From assembly GCA_038530575.1 (NCBI GenBank), contig JBCBCP010000014.1, forward strand, positions 1 through 64,000: a DNA stretch of 64,000 nucleotides, written 5' to 3'. Both the position numbers and the translations under genes were made by a program. Each line of letters opens with the position of its first letter. The stretch's first letter is position 1. This stretch comes from JBCBCP01 sp038530575 (GTDB taxonomy: Bacteria; Pseudomonadota; Alphaproteobacteria; Rhodobacterales; Rhodobacteraceae). The notes beneath the pieces were generated by a model, which made no database searches, had not been told where the DNA came from, and worked only from the letters and a program-made list of their open reading frames with translations. Below are positions 8,697 through 17,332 of the stretch, in pieces.

Positions 8697-9293
8697 ATGT
8701 TGATCTTTTTCAAAGAACGGCTTGCGTTTCTGTCTGTGCCCAAGACGGGCACAACAGCCTATGAATCCGCGCTACGGCCTCATGCGGACATGGTGATCTC
8801 CGAACCTCCCCTGCTGAAACACGCGCCGGTCTACCGATACAATCGCTTTGTGCGGCCAATGTTTCTGAAGGTCTGCGATGTGGAGCTGGAACTGATGGCG
8901 GTCATGCGCGAGCCGGTGTCGTGGCTCGGCTCGTGGTGGCGCTACCGTCAGCGCAGCTTCATGGACGGCAAACCCAACTCCACCAAAGGGGTCAGCTTTG
9001 ACGATTTTGTTCTGGCCTATATGAAGGGTAAGCGCCCGCCGTTTGCCGAGGTGGGAAGCCAGTTCAAGTTCCTTGAAGCGCAGCCGAACGGCACGGCCAT
9101 CACGCATCTTTTTCGCTATGAAGATCAGCCGCGGCTGAAGGGGTTTCTGGAAGACCGGATTGGGGTCACGTTCGAGACGGCGCGTGAAAACGTCTCTCCC
9201 GCGGGCGAAGCGGTGTTGTCAGCGGATGTGGAGGCACGGTTCAGACGCAAATTCGCAGAGGAGTTTGCGCTCTACGACTCGATCCCGGGCTAA
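8697..9293 (+). CDS. Sulfotransferase-like P-loop protein
   Basis: A 198-residue protein resembling PAPS-dependent sulfotransferases. The phosphosulfate-binding loop is VPKTGTTAYE (about residues 14-23), and the second signature is MREPVSWLGSWWRYRQRS (about residues 69-86), corresponding to the 3'-phosphate binding helix. It is shorter than most sulfotransferases and has no signal peptide. The acceptor is unknown; polysaccharide or small-molecule sulfation is inference. Homologues in this group often carry the label gamma-glutamyl kinase, but no amino-acid-kinase motif is visible. It is divergent from recA, sharing a 190-bp gap, and converges on cckA with a 16-bp gap. The Shine-Dalgarno is weak. 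Confidence 0.7.
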   Translation: MLIFFKERLAFLSVPKTGTTAYESALRPHADMVISEPPLLKHAPVYRYNRFVRPMFLKVCDVELELMAVMREPVSWLGSWWRYRQRSFMDGKPNSTKGVSFDDFVLAYMKGKRPPFAEVGSQFKFLEAQPNGTAITHLFRYEDQPRLKGFLEDRIGVTFETARENVSPAGEAVLSADVEARFRRKFAEEFALYDSIPG

Positions 9294-9309
9294 AGTCGCC
9301 ATCCCGGCT

Positions 9310-11616
9310 TTAATGCAGCTGTTGGTGCACCGTGTCGGTCAATTCGTTCAGCGAAAACGGCTTGGGCAGGAAAACAGCGTTGGGAATGCTTGAATGCGCC
9401 TCGGTCAGCTTGTCTTCGGCGTAACCTGACACAAACACCACCCGCACATCGGGGCGCTCTTCCAACGCCTCGCGCACCCAGGTTGGCCCATCTTTGCCAG
9501 GCATAACGACGTCCGTCACAAACAAATCCACGCTCAACTCCGCGTCCTCGAGCGTGCGCAGTGCCGTCTCTGCCGAATCTGCTTCAAGGACGGTGTAGCC
9601 CCGCAAACGCAGCGCACGGCTGGCAAAGGCGCGCACCGGGGCTTCGTCTTCGACAAGCAAAATAACGCCGTCACCATGTTTGGGCGCCGCTTCACGTACA
9701 CTTACCGATGCGTCTCGCGCCTGTTGCTGCGTCTGCTCGAGAACCGGGAACAGAAGCGTGAAAGTGGTGCCCTGCCCAAGGACGCTGTCGACAAAAATGA
9801 AACCGCCGGTCTGTTTGACAATCCCATAGGCCGTCGACAGGCCAAGGCCCGTCCCCTCGCCTGTGCGCTTGGTGGTATAGAACGGCTCAAAGACCTTCTG
9901 CAGCTTGTCCGCCGGGATGCCGCACCCCTGATCTCCGACGCGCACAGACACATATTCTCCTGCGGGAACGGTCACGCGATCCCGCTCCATGGGCTGGTCG
10001 AGCTTAATCGACTCAGTATCGATCTTGATTTCGCCCCCCTCCGGCATCGCGTCGCGCGCGTTCACGACCAAGTTCATCAGCACCTGTTCAAGCTGACGTT
10101 TGTCGGCCCGGATCGATTGCAGCACAGGGTCATGGCTGAGCGAAAGACTCACTTTCTCACCAACCAGACGGTTCAGCAGATGCGTCAGATCAGACAGCGT
10201 ATCACGCATATCGAGCCGCTCGGGCCGCAGCGTTTGCTTGCGCGAAAAGGCCAAGAGTTGCCCCACAAGCGCCGCCGCTCTGTTTGCATTCTGATTTATC
10301 TGCACGAGATCGGCATAGTCCGTGTCGCCCTGATCGTGGCGCAAAAGCAAGAGGTCGCAATGCCCGGAAATCGCGGTGAGCAGGTTGTTAAAGTCATGCG
10401 CGACGCCGCCAGCGAGCTGGCCGATTGCCTGCATTTTCTGGCTTTGCACAAACTGCGCCTCTAGCGTCTTCAGCTCGGTCGCGTCCGTCAAGACCGCGAT
10501 GATCGACGCACCATCCTGATCGACGACGCGGTTCAGCGTAACTTGAACAAACACTTCCTTGTCTGTGCGCCTCAGACGCAAGAATTCAGTGTTTTGAACC
10601 GCCCGATCGTTCAACGTTTCGGTCAGCCAGTCGGAAATCGGGCGACCCAATCCCTCCATTAGCGACGCAATGTCGACCTCGGCGCGCAACCCCGCCCCGA
10701 GAAGGCCCGTCGCCGAACGATTGTGCGCGATGACAAGGCCATCAGCGCCCAGGCGCAAAAGCGGGACAGGCACGTCCTCAAAAGACTGCCAACCGCCTTG
10801 GTTGCCTTGTCCAGGGGGACTCGGCACCAGATACAGCGCGCGGCGGCCTGCGCTGGCATGCGCCTCAATGACTTGGACAGGGATCACGCCTTCCTGTGTG
10901 GACATCTGGGCAACAGAGCCCGGGTCAGGCTCGCCGTCCACGAAAAGGCGGTCGATGCTCTTTGCCCGCGCGCCAACTAGACCGCGCGCCGCGTCGTTCA
11001 TGAACAAGATCGCGCCGGAGCGACCAAGGGTGATCATGGGCAGCCCACGACCCTCGCCATCTTTTGACGCGCCACGTTCGGGCAAAGACTCAAGGCGCCA
11101 CAGAAAGCCTTCGCCGCCGACGCGATGCACCGCCATGCGCACGTGATCGCGGCGGGTTACGACATCCTCGCGGGCCGCACCGGTCAGTTCCGCCTTACTG
11201 CGCAGCCGCAAGATGACCGCCCCCGGATTTGCAAAGGTTGTTTTAAGGGCTTGCACCAGCGTCGTGCCAACCTCTGCGCCAAGTGCGGCACTGGCGGCTT
11301 CATTCAATGTGGTGATTTCACCCTCTGCATCGGTCACGAGGCTTGGCGCAGCGTCAAAGGCGATAAAATCAGCGACCGCTTCACGTGCCACGCGTTGCGC
11401 CGCTTTCGAACGCATTAATAACATCCAAACCACACCGGACAGAACAACAAGGGAAACACCGGCCGTCAGCACACCAAGTCGCGCCAAACCGTTCAAAGGA
11501 CCGGCAAATGCGAAAATAAGCGCGACCGCGCCCGACATGCCCAACCAGACAAAGCTGCTCCGGGAGCGGGATAGCAACCGGAGGATAGGTCCATGGCTCA
11601 AAGCGGTTTCCGCCAA
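9310..11616 (-). CDS. cckA: Hybrid histidine kinase CckA (CtrA pathway)
   Basis: A 768-residue membrane-bound hybrid kinase that passes phosphate through ChpT to CtrA, controlling motility and cell-cycle functions in alphaproteobacteria. Two membrane helices are at about residues 22-40 and 48-68. PAS-like regions follow (about 80-380). The HisKA segment GGVAHDFNNLLTAISGH carries the phospho-acceptor His407. HATPase boxes are NLVVNARDAMP (N519), GDQGCGIPAD and GEGTGLGLSTAYGIV. The C-terminal receiver (about 650-768) has Asp702 in TDVVMPGKDG and the conserved Lys in LPKPFS. The domain order is that of CckA. A TTAA-N7-TTAAC box 52 bp upstream suggests CtrA feedback. It lies downstream of rsmB on the same strand, across a 107-bp gap. 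Confidence 0.93.
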   Translation of the reverse strand: MAETALSHGPILRLLSRSRSSFVWLGMSGAVALIFAFAGPLNGLARLGVLTAGVSLVVLSGVVWMLLMRSKAAQRVAREAVADFIAFDAAPSLVTDAEGEITTLNEAASAALGAEVGTTLVQALKTTFANPGAVILRLRSKAELTGAAREDVVTRRDHVRMAVHRVGGEGFLWRLESLPERGASKDGEGRGLPMITLGRSGAILFMNDAARGLVGARAKSIDRLFVDGEPDPGSVAQMSTQEGVIPVQVIEAHASAGRRALYLVPSPPGQGNQGGWQSFEDVPVPLLRLGADGLVIAHNRSATGLLGAGLRAEVDIASLMEGLGRPISDWLTETLNDRAVQNTEFLRLRRTDKEVFVQVTLNRVVDQDGASIIAVLTDATELKTLEAQFVQSQKMQAIGQLAGGVAHDFNNLLTAISGHCDLLLLRHDQGDTDYADLVQINQNANRAAALVGQLLAFSRKQTLRPERLDMRDTLSDLTHLLNRLVGEKVSLSLSHDPVLQSIRADKRQLEQVLMNLVVNARDAMPEGGEIKIDTESIKLDQPMERDRVTVPAGEYVSVRVGDQGCGIPADKLQKVFEPFYTTKRTGEGTGLGLSTAYGIVKQTGGFIFVDSVLGQGTTFTLLFPVLEQTQQQARDASVSVREAAPKHGDGVILLVEDEAPVRAFASRALRLRGYTVLEADSAETALRTLEDAELSVDLFVTDVVMPGKDGPTWVREALEERPDVRVVFVSGYAEDKLTEAHSSIPNAVFLPKPFSLNELTDTVHQQLH

Positions 11617-11667
11617 TGTTCCTCCTCGCGCGGCTTGATTCGATACCGCCTATGTCGCGCAAAAAGA

Positions 11668-11683
11668 GTTAACCCGGGCTTAA
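11668..11683 (-). promoter_or_regulatory. CtrA-type box upstream of cckA
   Basis: Read on the minus strand the sequence is TTAAGCCCGGGTTAAC, an exact match to the CtrA consensus TTAA-N7-TTAAC. It lies 52-67 bp before the cckA start. Because CckA feeds phosphate to CtrA, direct feedback on cckA is a natural inference. Confidence 0.7.
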
Positions 11684-11723
11684 CCGTAACTCGCTGTGTC
11701 GGATATGTCGCCGACAGATCGCG

Positions 11724-12881
11724 CTATAGTTGTGTAGCAGAGGTGGGCTTCGCGCTCAAGTGCGCCACGAAGAACCCGTCGCCCAACGCATCAATAGGCC
11801 ATCTTTTCTGGCGTAGAACTGTCCAGCCGGAATGGCGCGCGAGGAATGCGTCTACGCGGGCTTCGTTTTCAGCCGCAAGAACAGAACAGGTCGCGAAAAC
11901 CAACACGCCGCCATCTGCAACATAAGGAAGGGCCGCATCCAGAACAGTGTCCTGCAGCAAGGTCAGGTCCGCCAACCGGTCTGGGGTGAGGCTCCATTTG
12001 CCCTGAGGCGCGCGCCGCCATGCGCCGGAGCCGGAACAGGGCGCATCGCACAGCACCAGGTCAAAACGCCCCCGGGGCTGAACGCTGATATCGATCTTTT
12101 GCCCGGTACGCGCCGCGCGCGCAGGCAGATCAGCCATGCGTTTGGGGTCAGCATCGTGCGCTGTCACGCGCCACCCGCGGTCCGACAGTGCCAGCGCTTT
12201 GCCCCCGCCACCTGCGCAATAATCAAGCGCGGCTCCACGCCCCGCGATGTCCTCGACGATGGCCTGACTGGAGGCGTCCTGAAGCTCAATGCGCCCCTCG
12301 GTCCAGACCCGAGACTGCCTGAGCTGCCGCGCCCCCTCGATGATCGTCAGCGCCTGTGCTGCCCGCGGGTTCAGATCGGCCCTGATGCCTTCGCCTGCCA
12401 GCGCAGTTTGCACGGCCGCAACGTCTCCGCGGGCGCGGACCGTAATCGGTGCGCGGGACATGGCAAACATTGCCGCATTGTGCGCGCCGCTGCCAAGGCT
12501 GGCCTGCCAGTCCGGCACCAACCAGTCCGGCAGGTTCCACGCCTCTCCAACTCCGTCCGGGGCGCGGCCAGCATTGCGCTCGGCAGCACTGAGCGGCGCG
12601 GGCGCGTGACCTGCTCCAGAAAAGAAATCCTCAAGCAGCGCGCCTTCAGCCCGTAGCCGCCCGATCATACGGGCACGGCCCGTCTCCCCGCCGCCCAAAG
12701 CCGCGTCGCTGCGCCAGTTGCGCAAGACGTCAAATACGTGATCGCGGATCGCCGCGCGGTCCTTGGACCCTGCAAAACGGCTTGCACGCGCCCAGCGGGT
12801 CAACGCCTGCTCGGGCGCAGCGCCCGCACCAATCTGGTCGAGCACCGTGATAGCGGCTGCAATGCGGGCCCCTGGCGTCAC
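11724..12881 (-). CDS. RsmB/NOP-family RNA cytosine-C5 methyltransferase
   Basis: A 385-residue SAM-dependent m5C RNA methyltransferase, most likely acting on 16S rRNA. The N-terminal part is a NusB-like helical region (about residues 1-130). The C-terminal Rossmann domain has motif I LDYCAGGGGKALALSDRG. It carries the two cysteines of this class, in DAPCSGSGAWRRAP (motif IV) and FATCSVLAAENEARV (motif VI). Length is somewhat below the ~430 residues of E. coli RsmB but normal for the alphaproteobacterial form. It sits 35 bp downstream of guaB and upstream of cckA, all on the minus strand. The exact target base is inferred from family membership. Confidence 0.85.
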   Translation of the reverse strand: MTPGARIAAAITVLDQIGAGAAPEQALTRWARASRFAGSKDRAAIRDHVFDVLRNWRSDAALGGGETGRARMIGRLRAEGALLEDFFSGAGHAPAPLSAAERNAGRAPDGVGEAWNLPDWLVPDWQASLGSGAHNAAMFAMSRAPITVRARGDVAAVQTALAGEGIRADLNPRAAQALTIIEGARQLRQSRVWTEGRIELQDASSQAIVEDIAGRGAALDYCAGGGGKALALSDRGWRVTAHDADPKRMADLPARAARTGQKIDISVQPRGRFDLVLCDAPCSGSGAWRRAPQGKWSLTPDRLADLTLLQDTVLDAALPYVADGGVLVFATCSVLAAENEARVDAFLARHSGWTVLRQKRWPIDALGDGFFVAHLSAKPTSATQL

Positions 12882-12916
12882 TTAATCCACCGCGCGAAAA
12901 GACGCTCGTACAAAAC

Positions 12917-14365
12917 TTACATCACACGGTAATTCGGCGACTCGCGGGTGATCTGAACGTCATGGACATGGCTTTCCTTCAGCCCTGCACCCGTGATTTT
13001 CACGAACCTGCATTTTGTGCGCATATCCTCGACCGTCGCGTTGCCGGTATAGCCCATCGCCGCACGCAAACCGCCGACAAGCTGGTGAATGACCGTCCCT
13101 GCAGAGCCCTTGTACGGCACCTGGCCTTCAATCCCTTCGGGCACAAGCTTGTCGCTTGCGGCATCCTTCTGGAAGTATCGGTCAGCCGAGCCGCGCGCCA
13201 TCGCTCCAATGGATCCCATGCCGCGGTAAGCCTTGAACGAGCGGCCCTGGTAAAGGATCACCTCGCCGGGGGACTCGTCCGTGCCCGCGATCATGGACCC
13301 AACCATGGCGCAAGACGCGCCCGCCGCGATGGCCTTTGCGAAATCACCCGAAAACTTGATACCGCCATCTGCAATCACGGGCACGTCACCAGCCGCCGCT
13401 GCACAGTCCATGATCGCCGTCAACTGCGGCACGCCCACTCCCGCCACCATGCGGGTGGTACAGATGGAACCCGGCCCGATCCCGACCTTGATCGCGTCCG
13501 CTCCCGCATCGATCAATGCGCGCGTCGCTTCGGCTGTGGCGACGTTGCCAGCTATGACCTGCACCTCGTTCGACAGACGCTTGACCCGCTCGACCGCTTG
13601 CAGAACGCCCGCCGAATGACCATGCGCCGTATCGACCACGATGATGTCGCACTCCGCATCCACCAGCGCTTCTGAGCGTTCAAAGCCCGCCTCACCCACG
13701 CCTGTAGCCGCCGCCACGCGCAGCCGGCCCAGATCGTCCTTGCAGGCGGTGGGATTCAGCACCGATTTTTCTGTGTCCTTTAGCGTGAGCAGACCCGTCA
13801 GTTTGCCAGCCTTGTCCGTGACCAACAGCTTTTCGATCCGCCGCGCGCGCATCAGGCTAATCGCCTCTGCGCGGTCAGCCGGCTCGTGCAGCACAGCCAG
13901 ATCGTCCGCGGTCATCATCGCATGTACCGGCGTGTCATCAAGCTGGGCAAAGCGCATGTCCCGGTTCGTTACAATGCCAAGCACCCGGCCCGCATCGTCC
14001 ACAACCGGAAACCCGCTGAACCCGTACCGATCCGTCAAGGCCTTGGCGTCCGCCAGGGTCTGATCGGGGCGCAGTGTGATCGGGTTGTAGACGATCCCGG
14101 ATTCAAAGCGCTTGACGCGCCGCACCTCTTGCGCCTGCGCCTCGATATCGAGGTTTTTGTGGATCACGCCCATCCCGCCGGCCTGTGCCATGGTGATCGC
14201 CATCCGCCCCTCGGTCACGGTGTCCATGGCCGAGCTGAGCAGCGGGATGTTGAGCGCGATCCGGCGCGTGACCTGCGTCCGCGTGTCTGCCGAGGATGGC
14301 AACACTTCTGACGCGCCGGGCACCAGCAAAACATCATCAAATGTGAGGGCCTCACGAATCTCCAT
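12917..14365 (-). CDS. guaB: Inosine-5'-monophosphate dehydrogenase
   Basis: A 482-residue enzyme oxidising IMP to XMP with NAD+, the first committed step of GMP synthesis. The TIM barrel is interrupted by a Bateman module of two CBS domains (about residues 95-205, with GFSGFPVVDDAGRVLGIVTNRD). The catalytic loop is GIGPGSICTTRMVAGVG with Cys302. The flap region GMGSIGAMARGSADRYFQ follows. I placed the start at ATG 14365 (MEIREALTFDDVLL) because of the strong Shine-Dalgarno AAAGGAGAG and family alignment; the open frame extends upstream without homology. The 209-bp gap to the divergent RTX gene holds no site I recognise. Confidence 0.97.
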   Translation of the reverse strand: MEIREALTFDDVLLVPGASEVLPSSADTRTQVTRRIALNIPLLSSAMDTVTEGRMAITMAQAGGMGVIHKNLDIEAQAQEVRRVKRFESGIVYNPITLRPDQTLADAKALTDRYGFSGFPVVDDAGRVLGIVTNRDMRFAQLDDTPVHAMMTADDLAVLHEPADRAEAISLMRARRIEKLLVTDKAGKLTGLLTLKDTEKSVLNPTACKDDLGRLRVAAATGVGEAGFERSEALVDAECDIIVVDTAHGHSAGVLQAVERVKRLSNEVQVIAGNVATAEATRALIDAGADAIKVGIGPGSICTTRMVAGVGVPQLTAIMDCAAAAGDVPVIADGGIKFSGDFAKAIAAGASCAMVGSMIAGTDESPGEVILYQGRSFKAYRGMGSIGAMARGSADRYFQKDAASDKLVPEGIEGQVPYKGSAGTVIHQLVGGLRAAMGYTGNATVEDMRTKCRFVKITGAGLKESHVHDVQITRESPNYRVM

Positions 14366-14574
14366 GGTGCTCTCCTTTGGAGGGGATCGGTTGGCACGTC
14401 CCTTTCGCACGCAGCGCCCAAGATGGAAAGGGCCAAAGCATGTGCGCCCAGTGATCCCCCACAAAACGAGCAACCCGCGTCAGGTGGAAAATCCAAGTCG
14501 ATTTCCCCAATGACGGCGGGCCCAGCGGATCGTATACCTGCACGAAGTAACTTGGTTCGTAACGAGTGTTCCGC

Positions 14575-15639
14575 ATGTCTACAGGTCTGAGCTTTACCTA
14601 TTCCCTCTCGGAAGATGCCGCGCTGATCTTTGGCCTGATGGGCCAAGACCTGGTCGTGGACGCCGACAGGACCCTCGCGGCGGGTACCCTCACCGGGCTT
14701 TCCATGCGCATTGACTACGCTGAGGACCTCGAAGCGGCGGGCGCCAGCGATTTCGATCTTTATCAATCGATCCTTGATCCAGCCGATCCGGCCAACATGG
14801 TCAGCAGCCCCATAGACATTGACATGCTTTACCTTGCCACGGTTTTCGCCGTCGGCCGGGCGACACAGACGCTTGGCGGGGCCGAAGATCGCGGGGTTTT
14901 TCTGCTCGATCAGGTGGGCACAGACCCGCTACGCATGACCGCGCTCAACGATCACGTGACCCTTGGCGGGGCCGGTCGCAGCGTTTCAACCCTGAGCGGC
15001 AACGATTTTCTTGAGATCGAAGACGATGCTGGGGCGATGTTGGCCCGGCTGGGCCTCGGCAATGATACGGCACAGGGCGGCGGTGGCAACGACACGTTGA
15101 TCGGCAATGACGGCGATGATGAGCTGCGCGGCGGGGGTGGGAACGACACGCTGCTTGGCGGCGAAGGGGATGACCGGCTCAGCGGAGAGGCTGGTCAGAA
15201 TTTCCTGCGCGGCGGGGCCGGCGACGACGTCCTGCTGGGCGGCGGCGAAGATGACCGGCTGCGCGGTGACGCAGGGCGCGATGTACTGGTTGGCAATGGC
15301 GGGCGCGACGTGATGCACGGCGGCGCAGACACAGACGCCTTTGTGTTCATCTTTGGCGGCACGGAACAGCAGGAGAACTGGGCTGGCATTATCCTCGACT
15401 TCTCGCAAGGCAACGACAAGCTCTGGATGAGCCCGCACGGCAATGCAACCTACACGTCACAGGATGCCTACGACCTTTTCACCGCCAGCGCGGTCCAACA
15501 CGGGGCGCATGTAGTAATGCGCGATGGCGATTGGCGCCTTGTGATCCGAAATACGGATCTGAACGACTTCGGGCTGGGCGACTTTGTCGATGGCGCGGCC
15601 AATGTCGGCTTTTCTCAATGGGCGGACCAACTGGCCTGA
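14575..15639 (+). CDS. RTX-type calcium-binding protein (354 aa)
   Basis: A predicted secreted protein with hemolysin-type nonapeptide repeats. The first ~150 residues are a unique acidic domain with no recognised family. About ten consecutive GGxGxDxLx repeats follow (roughly residues 160-255, for example GGGGNDTLIGNDGDDELRGG). The tail (about 260-354) contains DAFVFIFGG and IILDFSQGNDKLWM, the usual cap after RTX arrays. There is no N-terminal signal peptide, so type I secretion is expected, but no T1SS genes are in the window. ATG 14575 was chosen over an in-frame GTG at 14566; neither has a convincing Shine-Dalgarno. It is divergent from guaB. Function beyond calcium binding cannot be stated. 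Confidence 0.82.
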   Translation: MSTGLSFTYSLSEDAALIFGLMGQDLVVDADRTLAAGTLTGLSMRIDYAEDLEAAGASDFDLYQSILDPADPANMVSSPIDIDMLYLATVFAVGRATQTLGGAEDRGVFLLDQVGTDPLRMTALNDHVTLGGAGRSVSTLSGNDFLEIEDDAGAMLARLGLGNDTAQGGGGNDTLIGNDGDDELRGGGGNDTLLGGEGDDRLSGEAGQNFLRGGAGDDVLLGGGEDDRLRGDAGRDVLVGNGGRDVMHGGADTDAFVFIFGGTEQQENWAGIILDFSQGNDKLWMSPHGNATYTSQDAYDLFTASAVQHGAHVVMRDGDWRLVIRNTDLNDFGLGDFVDGAANVGFSQWADQLA

Positions 15640-15678
15640 TCTCCTCTTGTTGCGGCCTGCGCCCCGCGTCACAGTGGG

Positions 15679-16134
15679 GTGGTGACCCGCACGCTGATCA
15701 TTTTGGCCCTGATGGCCTGTCCCGCTTTTGCGGACACCCCCGAAGGCTACTTCGCCTCCGGCTGGCCCATTGCACTGGCCGAAGCCGCCTGTGCGGGCGA
15801 TGAAGGATGCCTGACCCTGCTCGCCAACTGCGGGCCCGGAGCGGACTGCCCCGATACCGCCGCGCTGTGCGCCCGGTCAGACAGAAGCGCCACCACCGCG
15901 CCCAAAACACCGTGCACCCTGCACACCGCGCCGGACGGCCAGATCACGGTCCAGACGCCCGGCCTGCCCCTTCTGACAATTTCGGAAGATCCCGAACGGT
16001 TTGCGGGACAGAAAGCTGGCATTGACGGCTATCTCGGCGGGACCGAGGCGTGCTGGTATGTGAACTATGAACCCGTCTTTTGCGCCCGCGTCCTGCGCAG
16101 CGCCGATGACCTTGCACCCTGGGCACCTCAATGA
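15679..16134 (+). CDS. Small secreted cysteine-rich protein, unknown function
   Basis: A 151-residue protein with an obvious signal peptide (TRTLIILALMACPAFADTPEG, cleavage likely after AFA around residue 18). The mature part has about nine cysteines, including CAGDEGC, CGPGADC, CTLH and ACWYVNYEPVFC, so it is probably disulfide-bonded in the periplasm or outside. I recognise no family. The start is one of two consecutive GTG codons (15679 or 15682). The stop overlaps the agmatinase start in an ATGA arrangement, indicating translational coupling. Export of this protein beside a cytosolic ureohydrolase is unexplained. Confidence 0.7.
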   Translation: MVTRTLIILALMACPAFADTPEGYFASGWPIALAEAACAGDEGCLTLLANCGPGADCPDTAALCARSDRSATTAPKTPCTLHTAPDGQITVQTPGLPLLTISEDPERFAGQKAGIDGYLGGTEACWYVNYEPVFCARVLRSADDLAPWAPQ

Positions 16135-17084
16135 CCAACACCTATGATAAAGGCCGCCTCGATCTGCCCTTCGTGGGTATCTCAACCTTCGGCAAACGCC
16201 CCTATCAACCCGACTGGACCAAGCTGGAGGCAGATGTCGCCATCATTGGCGCGCCTTTTGATGCGGGCACCCAGTGGCGTTCGGGCGCGCGGTTTGGCCC
16301 GCGCGCGGTGCGGGAGGCTTCCACACTCTTCAGCTTTGGTCACGCCGGTGCCTATGACCACGAGGACGACGCAACGTACCTGCCCGGCACGGTGCGGATC
16401 GTCGACATGGGCGATGCCGACATCATTCACACCGACACAGAGGGCTCTCACGCCAATATCGAGGCTGCCGTGCGTGCCGCCTGCGCCGCCAGTGCGCTTC
16501 CCGTGACGATTGGCGGCGATCACTCGGTCAACATCCCCTGCATTCGCGCCATGGACAGCGTCGGCAGCTTTCACATCTTGCAAGTCGACGCCCATCTCGA
16601 CTTTGTCGATGAACGGCACGGGGTCCGACACGGACACGGCAACCCGATGCGCCGCGCCGCGGAACAGCCCTACGTGACGGGGCTGACGCAGGTGGGTATT
16701 CGCAACGTGTCTTCTACGGCGCGAGAAGGCTATGTCGACGCCCGCGCGATGGGCTCCGACATCCTCAGCGTTCGGCAAGCCCGCAATCTCGGCCCGCACA
16801 ATACCGCGGCGCGCCTACCTATGGGGGCAAAGGTCTACATCACGATCGACATCGACGCATTCTGCCCCTCAATCGCGCCGGGCACCGGCACGCCTTCCCA
16901 TGGCGGGTTTCTTTATTACGAAGTGCTGGAGCTGTTGCAGCAAGTCGCCCGCAGACATGAAATCGTGGGCATCGACCTTGTGGAAGTTGCACCCGATTAT
17001 GACCCGACAGGCTCCACCGCGATTCTCGCTGCGCAAGTTCTACTGAACCTGCTGGGCTTCATCTTTCACGCTCGGGGGCACTGA
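16131..17084 (+). CDS. speB: Agmatinase-family ureohydrolase
   Basis: A 317-residue manganese enzyme that hydrolyses a guanidino group to urea, typically agmatine to putrescine. Metal ligands are present: GGDHS (His131), DAHLDF (Asp153, His155, Asp157) and DIDAFCPS (Asp240, Asp242). The segment SGARFGPRAVREAS is the agmatinase-type N-terminal signature. Length is normal. Its ATG overlaps the stop of the upstream secreted-protein gene. Agmatinase is the best-supported activity, but guanidinobutyrase or guanidinopropionase would share all these motifs, so the substrate and gene symbol are provisional. It is followed by a 248-bp gap before the RACo gene. Confidence 0.82.
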   Translation: MTNTYDKGRLDLPFVGISTFGKRPYQPDWTKLEADVAIIGAPFDAGTQWRSGARFGPRAVREASTLFSFGHAGAYDHEDDATYLPGTVRIVDMGDADIIHTDTEGSHANIEAAVRAACAASALPVTIGGDHSVNIPCIRAMDSVGSFHILQVDAHLDFVDERHGVRHGHGNPMRRAAEQPYVTGLTQVGIRNVSSTAREGYVDARAMGSDILSVRQARNLGPHNTAARLPMGAKVYITIDIDAFCPSIAPGTGTPSHGGFLYYEVLELLQQVARRHEIVGIDLVEVAPDYDPTGSTAILAAQVLLNLLGFIFHARGH

Positions 17085-17114
17085 GGCATCACAGCCGCCA
17101 CCCTGCCCCGGCGC

Positions 17115-17131
17115 ATAGTCATTATGACTAT
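17115..17131. promoter_or_regulatory. Perfect 8+1+8 inverted repeat upstream of RACo gene
   Basis: ATAGTCAT-T-ATGACTAT lies 31 bp after the agmatinase stop and about 200 bp before the RACo start, and is followed by TTTTC. It could be an AT-rich terminator for the agmatinase unit or an operator; the sequence alone does not decide. The rest of this 248-bp gap shows nothing recognisable. Confidence 0.4.
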
Positions 17132-17332
17132 TTTTCAGGGTGCGTATCGCGTTAGCCCGAAGCACGCGCCCCGCGCCGCGTAATGCACCGTAATTACCAT
17201 AAAAATTCCGCCTAAACCGAGCCAGACTGCCTTGGAAAATGACGCAGCCGAACACACACATGCCGCAAGCCCGCTTTCGCAGCCCGTAAAGGTTATTATG
17301 CTCTGGTGCAAACATCATCTCGAGGCAGTTGC

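Noticed and set aside
8697..9293. Gamma-glutamyl kinase (label often carried by homologues)
   Set aside because: No amino-acid-kinase motifs; PKTGTT and REPVSWLGSWW fit sulfotransferases instead.
15060..15340. Short tandem repeats resembling a CRISPR-like or satellite array
   Set aside because: They are codon-level repeats of GGxGxDxLx RTX nonapeptides, with no constant-length repeat/spacer pattern. The same applies to 21600-21970, 23340-23690 and 52180-52680.
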